Assembly: GCA_009928645.1 (NCBI GenBank)
Contig: SACH01000023.1
Span: forward strand, 1-40,619
Source: Gammaproteobacteria bacterium
GTDB taxonomy: Bacteria > Pseudomonadota > Gammaproteobacteria > Chromatiales > Chromatiaceae
Reading direction: 5' to 3'
Length of the DNA stretch: 40,619 nucleotides
The translations under genes and the position numbers were made by a program. The notes beneath the pieces are model-generated. The model saw only the letters and a program-made list of their open reading frames with translations, had not been told where the DNA came from and searched no databases. This document shows, one piece after another, positions 32,142 to 40,619 of this stretch (its first letter is position 1; the number at the start of each line of letters is the position of its first letter).

Positions 32142-34359
32142 GTTCATTTCGCTCCTTGCGATGGCCCTGTTCCTCATGGGCCTGATCCCCCTCGCCCCGG
32201 GTTACCCGACCCTGGAGGCGGCTACCGCCCGACCGAAGGTTGGTCTGGTGCTGGGGGGTGGCGGGGCCCGGGGTCTGGCCCACGTGGGGGTCCTCAAGGT
32301 GCTGGAGGAGCTGCGCGTACCCGTGGACTGTATCGCCGGCACCAGCATGGGCTCGATCATCGGCGGGCTCTATGCCTCCGGCATGAGTCCGCCGGCGATG
32401 GACCAGACTCTGCAGGCGATCGACTGGCCCCAGATGTTCAAGGACGGCCCCGGGCGGGCGGATCTGCCCTTCCGCACCAAGGTCGAGCAGCAGGTGCTGC
32501 TCACGGACAAGGGGGTGGGGCTGAAGGATTGGCGGGTCCAGTTACCCCTGGGCTTGTTGCAGGGCCAGAATCTGCTGCTTCTGCTGGAGGAATTGACCCT
32601 GCCCGCCGCCGAGGTGCGGGACTTCGACCAGTTACCCATCCCCTTCCGCGCCGTGGCCACCGACCTGGCGACGGGGGAGGCGGTGGTGCTGGGGGACGGG
32701 GAGTTGGCGAAGGCCATGCGCGCCAGCATGTCCATCCCCAGTGCCCTGGTGCCCGTGGACCTGGATGGCAAGCTGCTGGCGGACGGTGGCATGGCCGATA
32801 ACGTGCCGGTGGACGTGGCGCGTCGGCTGTGTCGGCCGGATGTCATCATCGCCGTGGACGTGGGCGCGCCCCTGGTGCCGACCAGCGAACTGACCTCCGT
32901 CCTTTCCATCACCGAGCAGCTCACCGGCTTTCTGACGGTGCGCAATGCCCGTCAGCAGATCGCCACCCTGGGGCCCCGGGACATCCTCATCACCCCGGAC
33001 CTCAAGGACATCTCCAGCCTGAATTTCGAGCGCTCGGCGGAGGCGGTCGCCGTGGGCTACCGGGGCGCCCAGGTGGTGAGCGACCGGCTCAGCGCGCTCT
33101 CCCTGTCACCGGAGGCCTATCTGGCCTATCGGCGCGCCCGCCCGGCTTTACCGGAGGACGCGCATCCCGTCATCGATTTCATCCGCATCGAGAATGATAC
33201 CCGGCTCGCCGACCAGGTCATCGAGCAGCAACTGACCGTCAAACCGGGAGACCGCCTGGACCCCGAGCGGCTGAACCGGGATCTCAACCAGATCTATGGC
33301 ATGGGGGCCTTCCAGCAGGTCGATTACGGCCTGGTGCGGGAACAGGGCCGCACCGGCCTGGTGGTCTCCGCCCGGCCCGCCTTCATCGGCACGGATCGGC
33401 TGAATTTCGGGCTCTACCTGGGGGGGGACATGGGGGGTGATTCCATGTTCAACATCAGCGCCGCCTATACCAAGTCCCAGCTCAACGCCCTCGGGGCGGA
33501 ATGGCGGACCTTCGCGCAACTGGGCAACAACATCATCCTGTCCACGGATTTCTACCAGCCACTGGATGCCGATCAGGAGTACTACCTGGATCCCTTCCTC
33601 AGCTATGAGCAATACAACCTGAGCCTGGGCAAGGAGGGTGACGAGGATGTCCTGGGCCTGAGGGTCCGGCAATTCCGCGCCGGCCTGGAGATGGGCCGCA
33701 ATCTGGGGCACTGGGGACGCCTGAGTCTCGGGCTCTTCTACAGCGGCGGCAGCAATGCCGTGCGGCATGGGGTGCCCAATGGGCTCCAGGGGGATTTCAA
33801 CAACAGCGGCTTCACCCTGCGGCTGGATGCGGACACCCTGGACAGCCTGGATTTCCCCAGCCAGGGCTATTACGCCAACCTGCGCTATCGCGGGGCCCTG
33901 ACCACCCTGAGCGCCGATGAGGACTTTCAGACCCTGCTCCTGGATGGCATCAAGCCTTTCGCCTGGGGCAAGTCCGTCCTCATCCCCCGTCTCCACCTGG
34001 GCGCCACCCTCTCCGGCGAGCCCGGTCCCGAGGACCTGTTCCTGCTGGGCGGCTTCCTCAACCTCTCGGGCTATCAACCGGGGGATATCTCCGGCAAGTA
34101 CGTGGGCTTGGCGGAGTTGGTCTATCTCTACCGGCTCAACGACGCCTCCGCGGCCTTCTCGCTGCCCCTCTATGTGGGCGGGTCCCTGGAGGCCGGGGGG
34201 GGCTGGGAATCCCTGGACAACTTCCAATCCGATACCATTCTCCCCGCCGGCAGCCTGTTCCTGGGCGCCGATACCCCCCTGGGACCCGCCTACCTCGGGG
34301 CCGGGTTCTCCGAACAGCAAGCCGCCCTGTATCTCATGCTTGGCAAACTCTGGTGGTAG
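32131..34359 (+). CDS. Patatin-like phospholipase with Omp85-type barrel (PlpD-like, type Vd)
   Basis: The ATG at 32131, with GGAG 9 bases upstream, opens a signal peptide (FISLLAMALFLMGLIPLAPG) and a 742-residue protein. The earlier frame start at 31996 only reads through repeat units and is rejected. The patatin domain has the oxyanion loop GGGGARGLAH, nucleophile Ser72 in GTSMGS, and the dyad Asp in DGGMADNVPVD. A POTRA-like section (about 335-400) and a C-terminal surface-antigen beta-barrel (about 405-742) follow. This is the architecture of type Vd secreted phospholipases such as PlpD. Substrate and surface release are inferred. Confidence 0.92.
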   Translation: MAVRFISLLAMALFLMGLIPLAPGYPTLEAATARPKVGLVLGGGGARGLAHVGVLKVLEELRVPVDCIAGTSMGSIIGGLYASGMSPPAMDQTLQAIDWPQMFKDGPGRADLPFRTKVEQQVLLTDKGVGLKDWRVQLPLGLLQGQNLLLLLEELTLPAAEVRDFDQLPIPFRAVATDLATGEAVVLGDGELAKAMRASMSIPSALVPVDLDGKLLADGGMADNVPVDVARRLCRPDVIIAVDVGAPLVPTSELTSVLSITEQLTGFLTVRNARQQIATLGPRDILITPDLKDISSLNFERSAEAVAVGYRGAQVVSDRLSALSLSPEAYLAYRRARPALPEDAHPVIDFIRIENDTRLADQVIEQQLTVKPGDRLDPERLNRDLNQIYGMGAFQQVDYGLVREQGRTGLVVSARPAFIGTDRLNFGLYLGGDMGGDSMFNISAAYTKSQLNALGAEWRTFAQLGNNIILSTDFYQPLDADQEYYLDPFLSYEQYNLSLGKEGDEDVLGLRVRQFRAGLEMGRNLGHWGRLSLGLFYSGGSNAVRHGVPNGLQGDFNNSGFTLRLDADTLDSLDFPSQGYYANLRYRGALTTLSADEDFQTLLLDGIKPFAWGKSVLIPRLHLGATLSGEPGPEDLFLLGGFLNLSGYQPGDISGKYVGLAELVYLYRLNDASAAFSLPLYVGGSLEAGGGWESLDNFQSDTILPAGSLFLGADTPLGPAYLGAGFSEQQAALYLMLGKLWW

Positions 34360-34393
34360 GGCGGGGGTACCCGTTCAGAACCCCTCTTCCCAA

Positions 34394-34416
34394 CCCTCCC
34401 CCACCAGGGGGGAGGG
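34394..34416. terminator. Hairpin between convergent patatin and pyruvate carboxylase genes
   Basis: CCCTCCCCC (34394-34402), loop ACCAG, GGGGGAGGG (34408-34416) gives a perfect 9-bp stem, 35 bases after the patatin stop. With no T-run on either side it is a probable bidirectional stop of the GC-rich, Rho-assisted kind. Confidence 0.55.
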
Positions 34417-34500
34417 AGTAAGAGCGTCAGCACCTTGTGCCATCAATGCCCCCCGACTGCGCGAGGGGTCTGAACTAATATGGGGAAACGGGGCGGGTAC

Positions 34501-37500
34501 TCAGGCGAATTCCACCAGCAAGTCCTTGGCGTTCACGTTCTCGCCGTGACGGGCGTGGATGGCCTGGATCAGGCCATCCCGCTCGGCGGTGAGCATGGTC
34601 TCCATCTTCATGGCCTCGATGGAGACCAGGGGGTCCCCCTTGGCCACCTTCTGGCCAGCGTGGACCGCCACGGTGACGATGGTGCCGGGCATGGGGGCGC
34701 CCACGTGCCGGGGGTTGCCCTCCTCGGCCTGGGGCTTGGCCTTGACGTTGGCCAGGCCGGCCTTGGGCACCCGGATCAGGCGGGACTGGCCGTTGAGTTC
34801 GAAGAAGACTTTGGCAATGCCCTCCGCGTCCGGCTCGGCCACGCTCTGCTCCGAGACGATGAGGGTTTTGCCACGTTCCAGCTCGACGCTGATCTCTTCC
34901 CCTGGGTGCAGGCCGTAGAAGAAGGCCGGGGTCGGCAGGATGGAGACATCCCCGTAGTGACCGCGGTGGGCGGCGTAGTCCTTGAAGACCTTGGGATACA
35001 TCAGATAAGACGCCAGGTCGGTATCGTCGATCTGGCGGCCGGTGGCGTGTTCCGCCTCGGCGCGGGCGGCTTCCAGGTCCACCGGTGGCAGAAAATCGCC
35101 GGCGCGTCCGGCGATCGGCGCCTGTCCCTTGAGGACCTTGCGCTGTAGGTCCGGCGGGAAGCCGTCCGGGGGGTAGCCCAGTTCGCCGCGCATCAGGGAG
35201 ATGACCGACTCGGGGAAGGCGATCTCCCGCGCCGGGTCGCTGATGTCTGCCGGGGTCAGGTTGTTGGCCACCATGTAGAGGGCCAGGTCGCCGACCACCT
35301 TGGAGGTGGGGGTGACCTTGACGATGTCGCCGAACAGGCGGTTGACGTCGGCATAGGCCCGGGAGACCTCCCCCCAGCGATGCTCCAGGCCCATGGCGCG
35401 GGCCTGCTCGCGCAGGTTGGTGTACTGGCCGCCGGGCATCTCGTGGCGATAGACGTCGGCGGTGCCGGAGCGGATGTCGGCCTCGAAGGGGGCGTAAAAG
35501 CGCCGCACCCCCTCCCAGTAGTGGGACAGACCCTGCATGGCCTCCAGGTCCAGGCCCGGGTCCCGCTCGCCCCCGGCCAGGGCGGCGGCGATGGACCCCA
35601 GGTTGGGCTGGGAGGTCAGGCCGCTGAGGGCGTCCAGGGCGCCGTCCACGGCGTCGCACCCCGCCTCCACCGCCGCCAGCACCGTGGCGGCGGCGATGCC
35701 GCTGGTGTCGTGGGTGTGGAAATGGATGGGGATGCCGACCTCCTGCTTGAGGGCGCGGATCAGCTCCCGGGCGGCGCGGGGCTTGCAGACACCGGCCATG
35801 TCCTTGATCCCCAGGATCTGCGCCCCGGCCTGCTCCAACTGCTTGGCCAGGTTGACGTAATAGGTGAGGTTGTATTTGGGGCGGGCCGGGTCGGTCAGGT
35901 CGCCGGTGTAGCAGATGGCCGCCTCGCACAGGGCGCCACTCTCCCGGACGGCGTCCATGGCCACGCGCATGTTGTCCACCCAGTTGAGGGAGTCAAAGAC
36001 GCGGAACAGGTCGATGCCTTCCCGGGCGGCCTGCTGGACGAAGTAGCGCACCACGTTGTCGGCGTAGTTGGTGTAGCCCACGGCGTTAGAGGCGCGCAGT
36101 AGCATCTGGAAGAGGATGTTGGGCACCGCGGCGCGCAGCCGGGCCAGCCGCTCCCAAGGGTCCTCCTTGAGGAAGCGCAGGGCGACGTCGAAGGTGGCCC
36201 CACCCCAGCACTCCAGGGAGAAGAGACCCGGCAGCAGGCGGGCATAGTGGGGGGCGATCTCCACCATGTCATGGGTGCGCATGCGGGTGGCGAAGAGGGA
36301 CTGATGGGCGTCCCGCAGGCTGGTGTCGGTGAGCAGCACCTGGGGCTGGTCGCGCATCCAGGCGGCGAAGCGGTCCGCGCCCAGGGCCTTGAGCCGGTCG
36401 CGGCTGCCCGGGGGCGGGTCCAGGCTCAGGTCGCAGGGGGGCTTGATGGGCGCCGCCAGGGGCAGGGGGGGCAGGGCGCGGCCCTTCATCTCCGGGTTGC
36501 CGTTGACCCGCACCTCGCCGAGGAAGCGCAGCAGCCGGTTGGCGCGGTCGCGGCGCTTGCGGAACCTGAACAGGTCCGGGGTCTCGTCGATGAAGCGGGT
36601 GGTGCACTCCCCGGACAGGAAGAGGGGGTGATTGATCACGTTTTCCAGGAAGGGCAGGTTGGAGGCCAGGCCGCGCACCCGGAATTCCCGCAGGGCCCGG
36701 TCCATGCGTCGCGCCGCCTCCTCGGGCTGATGGCCCCAGGCGGTGACCTTGACTAGCAGGGAGTCGTAATAGGGCGTGATCACGGCCCCGGTGTAGGCGG
36801 TGCCGCCATCCAGGCGGATGCCGAACCCCGCCGGGCTGCGGTAGCCGTTGATCCGGCCATAGTCGGGGGTGAAGCCGTTCTCCGGGTCCTCGGTGGTGAT
36901 GCGGCACTGGAGGGCGTGACCGTAGAGGTGGACATCCGCCTGGCGGGGCACGTAGGAGCCCTCCTCGCCGATGCGCGCCCCCTCGGTGATGGCGATCTGC
37001 GCCTTGACGATATCGACGCCGGTGACCAGCTCGGTGACCGTGTGCTCGACCTGGATGCGGGGGTTGACCTCGATGAAGTAGAAGCGGTCGGTGTCCGCGT
37101 CCAGCAGGAACTCGACGGTGCCGGCGTGGCTGTAATCCGCGGCCCGGGCCAGACGCAGGGCGGACTCGCACAATTCCGCCCGGCGTTCCGCGCTCAGATA
37201 GGGCGCCGGGGCGCGCTCGACCACCTTCTGGTTGCGCCGCTGCACCGAGCAGTCGCGTTCGAAGAGATGGACGAGCTGGCCATGGGTGTCGCCCATGACC
37301 TGGACCTCCACGTGGCGCGCCCGACGCACCAGCTTCTCCAGATAGACCTCGTCGTTGCCGAAGGCCGCCAGGGCCTCCCGGCGCGCCACCTCCATGGCCG
37401 GCCCCAGGTCGGCCTCGGTCGCGATGACCCGCATGCCGCGCCCGCCGCCGCCCCAACTGGCCTTGAGCATCAGGGGATAGCCGACCTCCGCCGCCAGGGC

Positions 37501-37944
37501 CTTGGCCCCCGCCAGATCCCGGGGCAGGGCCCCGGTGGCCGGCACCACCGGCACCCCCGCCCGCTCCGCCAGGTGCCGCGCCGAGACCTTGTTACCCAGC
37601 AGGCGCATCACCTCGGGTTGGGGGCCGATGAAGGCGATGCCCGCCGCGGCGCAGGCCGCGGCGAAGTCGGGGTTCTCGGACAGGAAGCCATAGCCGGGAT
37701 GGATGGCGTCGACATGGTTCTCCCGGGCGATACGGATGATGTCGGCGATGTCCAGGTAGGCGGCGATGGGTTTCTGGCCGGCCCCGACCAAATAGGATTC
37801 GTCGGCCTTGAAGCGATGGAGGGCGAAGCGATCCTCGTTGGAGAAGATGGCGATGGTGCGGATGCCCATCTCAGCGGCGGCCCGCAGGACGCGGATGGCG
37901 ATTTCGCTGCGGTTGGCGACGAGGAGGCGGCGGATCTTTTTCAT
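34501..37944 (-). CDS. pyc: Pyruvate carboxylase (single-chain)
   Basis: Biotin enzyme that carboxylates pyruvate to oxaloacetate to refill the TCA cycle. The ATG at 37944 gives MKKIRRLLVANRSEIAIR and 1147 residues, the normal length; an extension to 38025 is not family-like. Order: biotin carboxylase (1-450, GGGGRGMRV, FIEVNPRIQVEHTVTE), carboxyltransferase (about 530-800, LTDTSLRDAHQSLFATRMR, FHTHDTSG), PC tetramerisation region, and C-terminal biotinyl domain with the biotin Lys in SIEAMKMET. It is transcribed towards the patatin gene. No sign of splitting or frameshift. Confidence 0.97.
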   Translation of the reverse strand: MKKIRRLLVANRSEIAIRVLRAAAEMGIRTIAIFSNEDRFALHRFKADESYLVGAGQKPIAAYLDIADIIRIARENHVDAIHPGYGFLSENPDFAAACAAAGIAFIGPQPEVMRLLGNKVSARHLAERAGVPVVPATGALPRDLAGAKALAAEVGYPLMLKASWGGGGRGMRVIATEADLGPAMEVARREALAAFGNDEVYLEKLVRRARHVEVQVMGDTHGQLVHLFERDCSVQRRNQKVVERAPAPYLSAERRAELCESALRLARAADYSHAGTVEFLLDADTDRFYFIEVNPRIQVEHTVTELVTGVDIVKAQIAITEGARIGEEGSYVPRQADVHLYGHALQCRITTEDPENGFTPDYGRINGYRSPAGFGIRLDGGTAYTGAVITPYYDSLLVKVTAWGHQPEEAARRMDRALREFRVRGLASNLPFLENVINHPLFLSGECTTRFIDETPDLFRFRKRRDRANRLLRFLGEVRVNGNPEMKGRALPPLPLAAPIKPPCDLSLDPPPGSRDRLKALGADRFAAWMRDQPQVLLTDTSLRDAHQSLFATRMRTHDMVEIAPHYARLLPGLFSLECWGGATFDVALRFLKEDPWERLARLRAAVPNILFQMLLRASNAVGYTNYADNVVRYFVQQAAREGIDLFRVFDSLNWVDNMRVAMDAVRESGALCEAAICYTGDLTDPARPKYNLTYYVNLAKQLEQAGAQILGIKDMAGVCKPRAARELIRALKQEVGIPIHFHTHDTSGIAAATVLAAVEAGCDAVDGALDALSGLTSQPNLGSIAAALAGGERDPGLDLEAMQGLSHYWEGVRRFYAPFEADIRSGTADVYRHEMPGGQYTNLREQARAMGLEHRWGEVSRAYADVNRLFGDIVKVTPTSKVVGDLALYMVANNLTPADISDPAREIAFPESVISLMRGELGYPPDGFPPDLQRKVLKGQAPIAGRAGDFLPPVDLEAARAEAEHATGRQIDDTDLASYLMYPKVFKDYAAHRGHYGDVSILPTPAFFYGLHPGEEISVELERGKTLIVSEQSVAEPDAEGIAKVFFELNGQSRLIRVPKAGLANVKAKPQAEEGNPRHVGAPMPGTIVTVAVHAGQKVAKGDPLVSIEAMKMETMLTAERDGLIQAIHARHGENVNAKDLLVEFA

Positions 37945-38140
37945 GGCACGGCCGGGGAAAAATGCAAGAAAGGGGGATTTTCGTGGAGATGGATTACTTT
38001 GCCATGGCAGCAATGAATCCGCCATGGGGTCTTGGGTAGAATGGCCCCGTCATCGCGCCGTCACAAAGGGATTGCCCTCGGGGCCGGGCTAGCCCACAAT
38101 GAGGTCGTCTGTCAACCCCCCGACATCAGTCTTTCCTGCC

Positions 38141-39835
38141 ATGATCAATCCCCTCCCGGGCCGCTGGCGGCGGCCCCTGCTGCACGTTGCGCTCTTTCTG
38201 GCGGGCATCTACCTCTATGCCCTGCTGGTGGAGTTCGTCGGTGGCTTCAGTACCCAGGTAATGTATCGCCAATGGCCGGAGGCCCTGCTCGTCCTCTATT
38301 TCTATGGCCTGATCTACGCCCTGCTCCGGCCCTCCCGCTGGCGGCCCTGGCTGGCGGCGGCGCCGATCCTGCTCATCTATCTGACCCACGACGTCTTTTA
38401 TCTCGCCTATGGCAAGGTCTTTCGCTTCGTCAATATCGCCGAGCTGCCGGAATTGCTCCAAATCCTGCCGCCCCTCTACGTGGTCCTGCTGTTCCTGCTC
38501 TTCCTGGCACCCCTGACGGTGATTCTGTGGCAGATCGACTACCGGCGGCCCCTGCGCATCCTGCTGGCCTGCCTGCCCCTGGTGCTGGTCGTGGGCCTCA
38601 TCAAGGCGACCCCGGAGGCCTTCGCCACCGGCTTCAAGAGCCTCGCCTACGAGATCGTCAAGTATTCCGATGGCAAGAGCGTGGAAACCAACGGCCGCCT
38701 GGCGATGATGCTCTACCGGGAGGCGGAGCGGGAGGGCGTCCTGCGGGCGATCCAGCCTTATCTCAATCGTCCCGGCTATGACAAGGCCTTCACGGGCGAG
38801 GTGGAACGGATCCGGCCCCACCTCGCAGCCCGCAACGTGCATCTGCTCGTGCTGGAGAGCTTCCTCGATCCCCGTCTGTTCCACGATCTGAAGCTGTCCC
38901 GGGACCCGGTCCACCCGGACTTCGCCGCCCTCTTTGGCGACCAGGTCGGCCTGTCCCGCTCGCCCCTCTTTGGCGGGGCCACCTCCCAGGCCGAGTTCGA
39001 GGTCCTGTGTGGCGTGCCCGCCCTGGAGCAGTTGTCCAGCGTCGAGTTCAATACCTTCACCGGCGCCCCGGCGCGCTGCCTGCCCGACCTGCTGGGCCAG
39101 TTGGGCTATCGCGCCACCGCCAGCAACGCCTACAAGCCCAACTTCTTCAACACCCAGCCGGCCTACCGGGGCATGGGCTTCGCGGAGCAGTATTTTTCCC
39201 AGGAATTCCTCCCCCGCGAGCCTACCTATCTCACCTTTGGTGACCCTGGCCTGGAGGAGTACATCTTCGACGGCGATCTGCTGCCCCAAAATCTGGCCTT
39301 TGTGCGCCGCCACCTGGAGGAGCATCCCGGCCAGCCTCTGTTCAACTATCTCCTCACCATCTTCGGGCATACGCCCCACAACGAGGACCTGGACAAGCGT
39401 CCCCGGATCATCAAGGTCGAGACCCCCCACAACGATGAGCATCTGGAGCGGGTGGTCAATCATTTCTACTACCGGACCCAGGCCCTGGCGGCCTATCTGC
39501 GGGAACTCATCGCCCTGGACCCCGACAGCCTGATCGTCCTGGTCAGCGATCACGTCCCACCCTTGCAGTTCGGCCCGCCGACCTACAAGGCCCTGAATTA
39601 CATGGGCAACATCGAGGGCAGTCATTTCTACAACCGCATCGCCATCCTCGACCGGGGCCGCCCCGTCACCTATCCGCCCCTGCGCCACTTTGATTTTCCC
39701 GACCTGATCGTCGATACCCTCACCGGCGGCAGCTATTGTGCCAAGGCGGAATGTGACTACCGGAACGCGCACAAGCCACCCCGTGAGGATTATGCCGATC
39801 ACTACCTGGCCCTGATGGCCCACGCCTCCGAGTAG
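38141..39835 (+). CDS. LTA-synthase-like membrane sulfatase-fold transferase
   Basis: Alkaline-phosphatase-superfamily enzyme of the inner membrane, related to LtaS and phosphoglycerol or phosphoethanolamine transferases. From the ATG at 38141 it has 564 residues; ATG 38099 is an alternative and neither has a clear ribosome site. Four to five membrane helices occupy residues 12-155. The periplasmic domain contains VLESFLDP (metal Glu), GGATSQAEFEVLCG with the expected nucleophile Thr, FGHTPHNED and VSDHVPPL (metal Asp/His). A gram-negative host makes osmoregulated glucan or lipid head-group modification more likely than lipoteichoic acid. Confidence 0.87.
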   Translation: MINPLPGRWRRPLLHVALFLAGIYLYALLVEFVGGFSTQVMYRQWPEALLVLYFYGLIYALLRPSRWRPWLAAAPILLIYLTHDVFYLAYGKVFRFVNIAELPELLQILPPLYVVLLFLLFLAPLTVILWQIDYRRPLRILLACLPLVLVVGLIKATPEAFATGFKSLAYEIVKYSDGKSVETNGRLAMMLYREAEREGVLRAIQPYLNRPGYDKAFTGEVERIRPHLAARNVHLLVLESFLDPRLFHDLKLSRDPVHPDFAALFGDQVGLSRSPLFGGATSQAEFEVLCGVPALEQLSSVEFNTFTGAPARCLPDLLGQLGYRATASNAYKPNFFNTQPAYRGMGFAEQYFSQEFLPREPTYLTFGDPGLEEYIFDGDLLPQNLAFVRRHLEEHPGQPLFNYLLTIFGHTPHNEDLDKRPRIIKVETPHNDEHLERVVNHFYYRTQALAAYLRELIALDPDSLIVLVSDHVPPLQFGPPTYKALNYMGNIEGSHFYNRIAILDRGRPVTYPPLRHFDFPDLIVDTLTGGSYCAKAECDYRNAHKPPREDYADHYLALMAHASE

Positions 39836-40144
39836 GACGTAAGACTTGGACTGGGACCCGGTTCCGTCCACCCCCATAGCGGACATCACGCGGCTGTTTC
39901 GAGCCGCCCGGGTGGGTCTGCGGCACATTTAGCGGGAGGGCTACCGGTGGCTGTGGGCTAAGCGGGATGCATACCCGCCTGTCCAGGGGGCTCAGCCCGC
40001 GATTGGTCCTGGGCGACCCGGTCCTGGGCGAGCCAGTCCTGGGCATGCCAGCCCCGCGCGACCCGGCCCTTGCCGCCTCTCCCTCTGGCGGCTAGCATCA
40101 GCGCGCAAGAACGCCGTCTTCCGCCCGGCGATACAGGCGCTGCC
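39836..40144. other. Intergenic region with 15-bp tandem repeat
   Basis: No gene is supported in these 309 bases. Four 15-base units derived from GGTCCTGGGCGACCC lie at 40005-40019, 40020-40034, 40035-40049 and 40050-40064, the last diverged. Small hairpins are at 39891-39906 (CGGCT/AGCCG, after the upstream gene) and 40072-40092 (GCCGCC/GGCGGC). The minus strand stays open through the repeat but shows no family sequence. Confidence 0.6.
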
Positions 40145-40480
40145 ATGAGCAACTCACCCCCGCCGCCGACCAACGACCGGCCACCTCCCCGCCCTCAGCC
40201 CAACAATCCCCTGCATGGGATGACGCTGGAGGCGATCTTGACGGCCCTGGTCGCCCATTATGGCTGGGAGGAACTGGCGGCGCGTCTCCGGCTGCGGTGC
40301 TTTGCCCACGAACCAAGCCTGTCATCGAGCCTGAAATTCCTGCGCAAGACGCCTTGGGCGCGGGCCAAGGTGGAAGGGCTCTATCTATTCATGCGGCGCG
40401 AGCAGCGTCGGGGCCGGAATGGCCCAGAAGCCCGAATGGCCCAGAAGCCCGAATGGCCCCTAAGCCGGAATGGCACCTAG
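40145..40480 (+). CDS. VF530 family (DUF2132) small DNA-binding-like protein
   Basis: A small protein of the VF530 family, whose fold suggests DNA binding; cellular role unknown. The ATG at 40145 gives 111 residues: a Pro/Asn-rich N-terminus (about 1-20), the conserved core [53 protein letters not shown] (about 22-83), and a C-terminal tail read through 17-bp repeats ([17 protein letters not shown]). The tail is probably not part of the ancestral protein. A start further upstream at 40070 is not supported. Confidence 0.88.
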   Translation: MSNSPPPPTNDRPPPRPQPNNPLHGMTLEAILTALVAHYGWEELAARLRLRCFAHEPSLSSSLKFLRKTPWARAKVEGLYLFMRREQRRGRNGPEARMAQKPEWPLSRNGT

Positions 40481-40481
40481 A
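40414..40481 (+). repeat. 17-bp tandem repeat inside the 3' end of the VF530 gene
   Basis: Four units of CCGGAATGGCCCAGAAG or close variants start at 40414, 40431, 40448 and 40465. Because 17 is not a multiple of three, each unit is read in a different frame, giving the odd tail of the protein. The array ends at the TAG stop. Confidence 0.75.
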
Positions 40482-40502
40482 GAAGGCAGGAACTCCCGCG
40501 AC

Positions 40503-40619
40503 GTGAACCACCAGTCCCTCTCGTCCTTCATCTGGTCCGTGGCGGACCTCCTGCGCGGCGACTACAAGCAATCCGAATACGGCCGGGTGATCCTGCCCTT
40601 CACCGTGCTGCGGCGCCTG
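40503..40619 (+). CDS. hsdM: Type I restriction-modification methyltransferase subunit HsdM, 3' truncated
   Basis: The GTG at 40503 opens a frame that runs off the window after 39 codons. It reads [20 protein letters not shown] followed by [15 protein letters not shown], the N-terminal helical start of HsdM proteins. A weak AAGGCAGGA ribosome site lies about 10 bases upstream. HsdM methylates adenines in a bipartite site with HsdS. The rest of the system should lie to the right, outside the window. The assignment rests on a short stretch, but the sequence is characteristic. Confidence 0.85.
   Translation, partial: MNHQSLSSFIWSVADLLRGDYKQSEYGRVILPFTVLRRL

Noticed and set aside
1-40619. tRNA, rRNA genes, insertion sequences or prophage genes
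   Set aside because: I looked through the gaps for tRNA-like arms, transposase or phage sequence and found none that I could support by eye. A dedicated scan could still find a short RNA gene.

Overview
The window is GC-rich chromosomal DNA, densely coded on both strands. Its gene content points to a sulfur-oxidising gammaproteobacterium, most likely a member of the Chromatiales (purple sulfur bacteria and relatives). The grounds are the gammaproteobacterial synteny around tsaE/amiB and suhB/trmJ/cysE/isc, and a periplasmic Sox thiosulfate-oxidation locus. Assignment below order level is not possible from what can be seen here.

Layout from left to right. (i) 1-2643: the 3' end of an NAD(P)HX dehydratase gene, tsaE and a LysM-bearing cell-wall amidase. 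(ii) 2834-11849: suhB (minus), then trmJ, cysE and the complete iron-sulfur assembly operon iscR-iscS-iscU-iscA-hscB-hscA-fdx-iscX, with a near-consensus type-1 IscR site before iscR. (iii) 11916-13500: a rhodanese and a lipid A type acyltransferase, divergent. (iv) 13860-16588, minus: a first soxY-soxZ pair and a BepA-like M48 protease with TPRs. (v) 16817-19329, minus: a MoxR AAA+ ATPase and a VWA/metallopeptidase-like partner. (vi) 19713-22152: a compact unit encoding a 65-residue protein, then a PEP mutase/isocitrate lyase family enzyme and hemE. (vii) 22399-31996: a PAS/zinc-cluster protein (minus) divergent from soxY-soxZ-soxA-soxX-soxB, a double thioredoxin, and a TtrS/ThsS-like histidine kinase with its response regulator. 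(viii) 32131-39835: a patatin/Omp85 type Vd protein, single-chain pyruvate carboxylase (minus), and an LTA-synthase-like membrane sulfatase-fold enzyme. (ix) 40145-40619: a VF530 protein and the first 39 codons of a type I restriction-modification hsdM.

How the genes work together. The main sox cluster encodes the carrier SoxYZ, the cytochrome SoxAX that loads sulfur onto it, and the hydrolase SoxB. A secreted double thioredoxin probably keeps cysteines reduced, and a two-component system whose sensor resembles thiosulfate/tetrathionate sensors is well placed to control the locus. No soxCD is present, as expected where sulfane sulfur is stored or passed to another pathway. The isc operon supplies Fe-S clusters, and cysE feeds it cysteine through the cysteine pathway.

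The most unusual items are: a dispersed repeat of about 63 bp with a hairpin head, in four copies, two of them directly abutting TAA stop codons and one supplying the start region of the patatin gene; a SoxX with a roughly 130-residue Lys/Ala/Ser-rich extension; two soxYZ pairs whose SoxY carrier arms end differently (GGC-stop versus GGCGG); and several short-period tandem repeats between genes.
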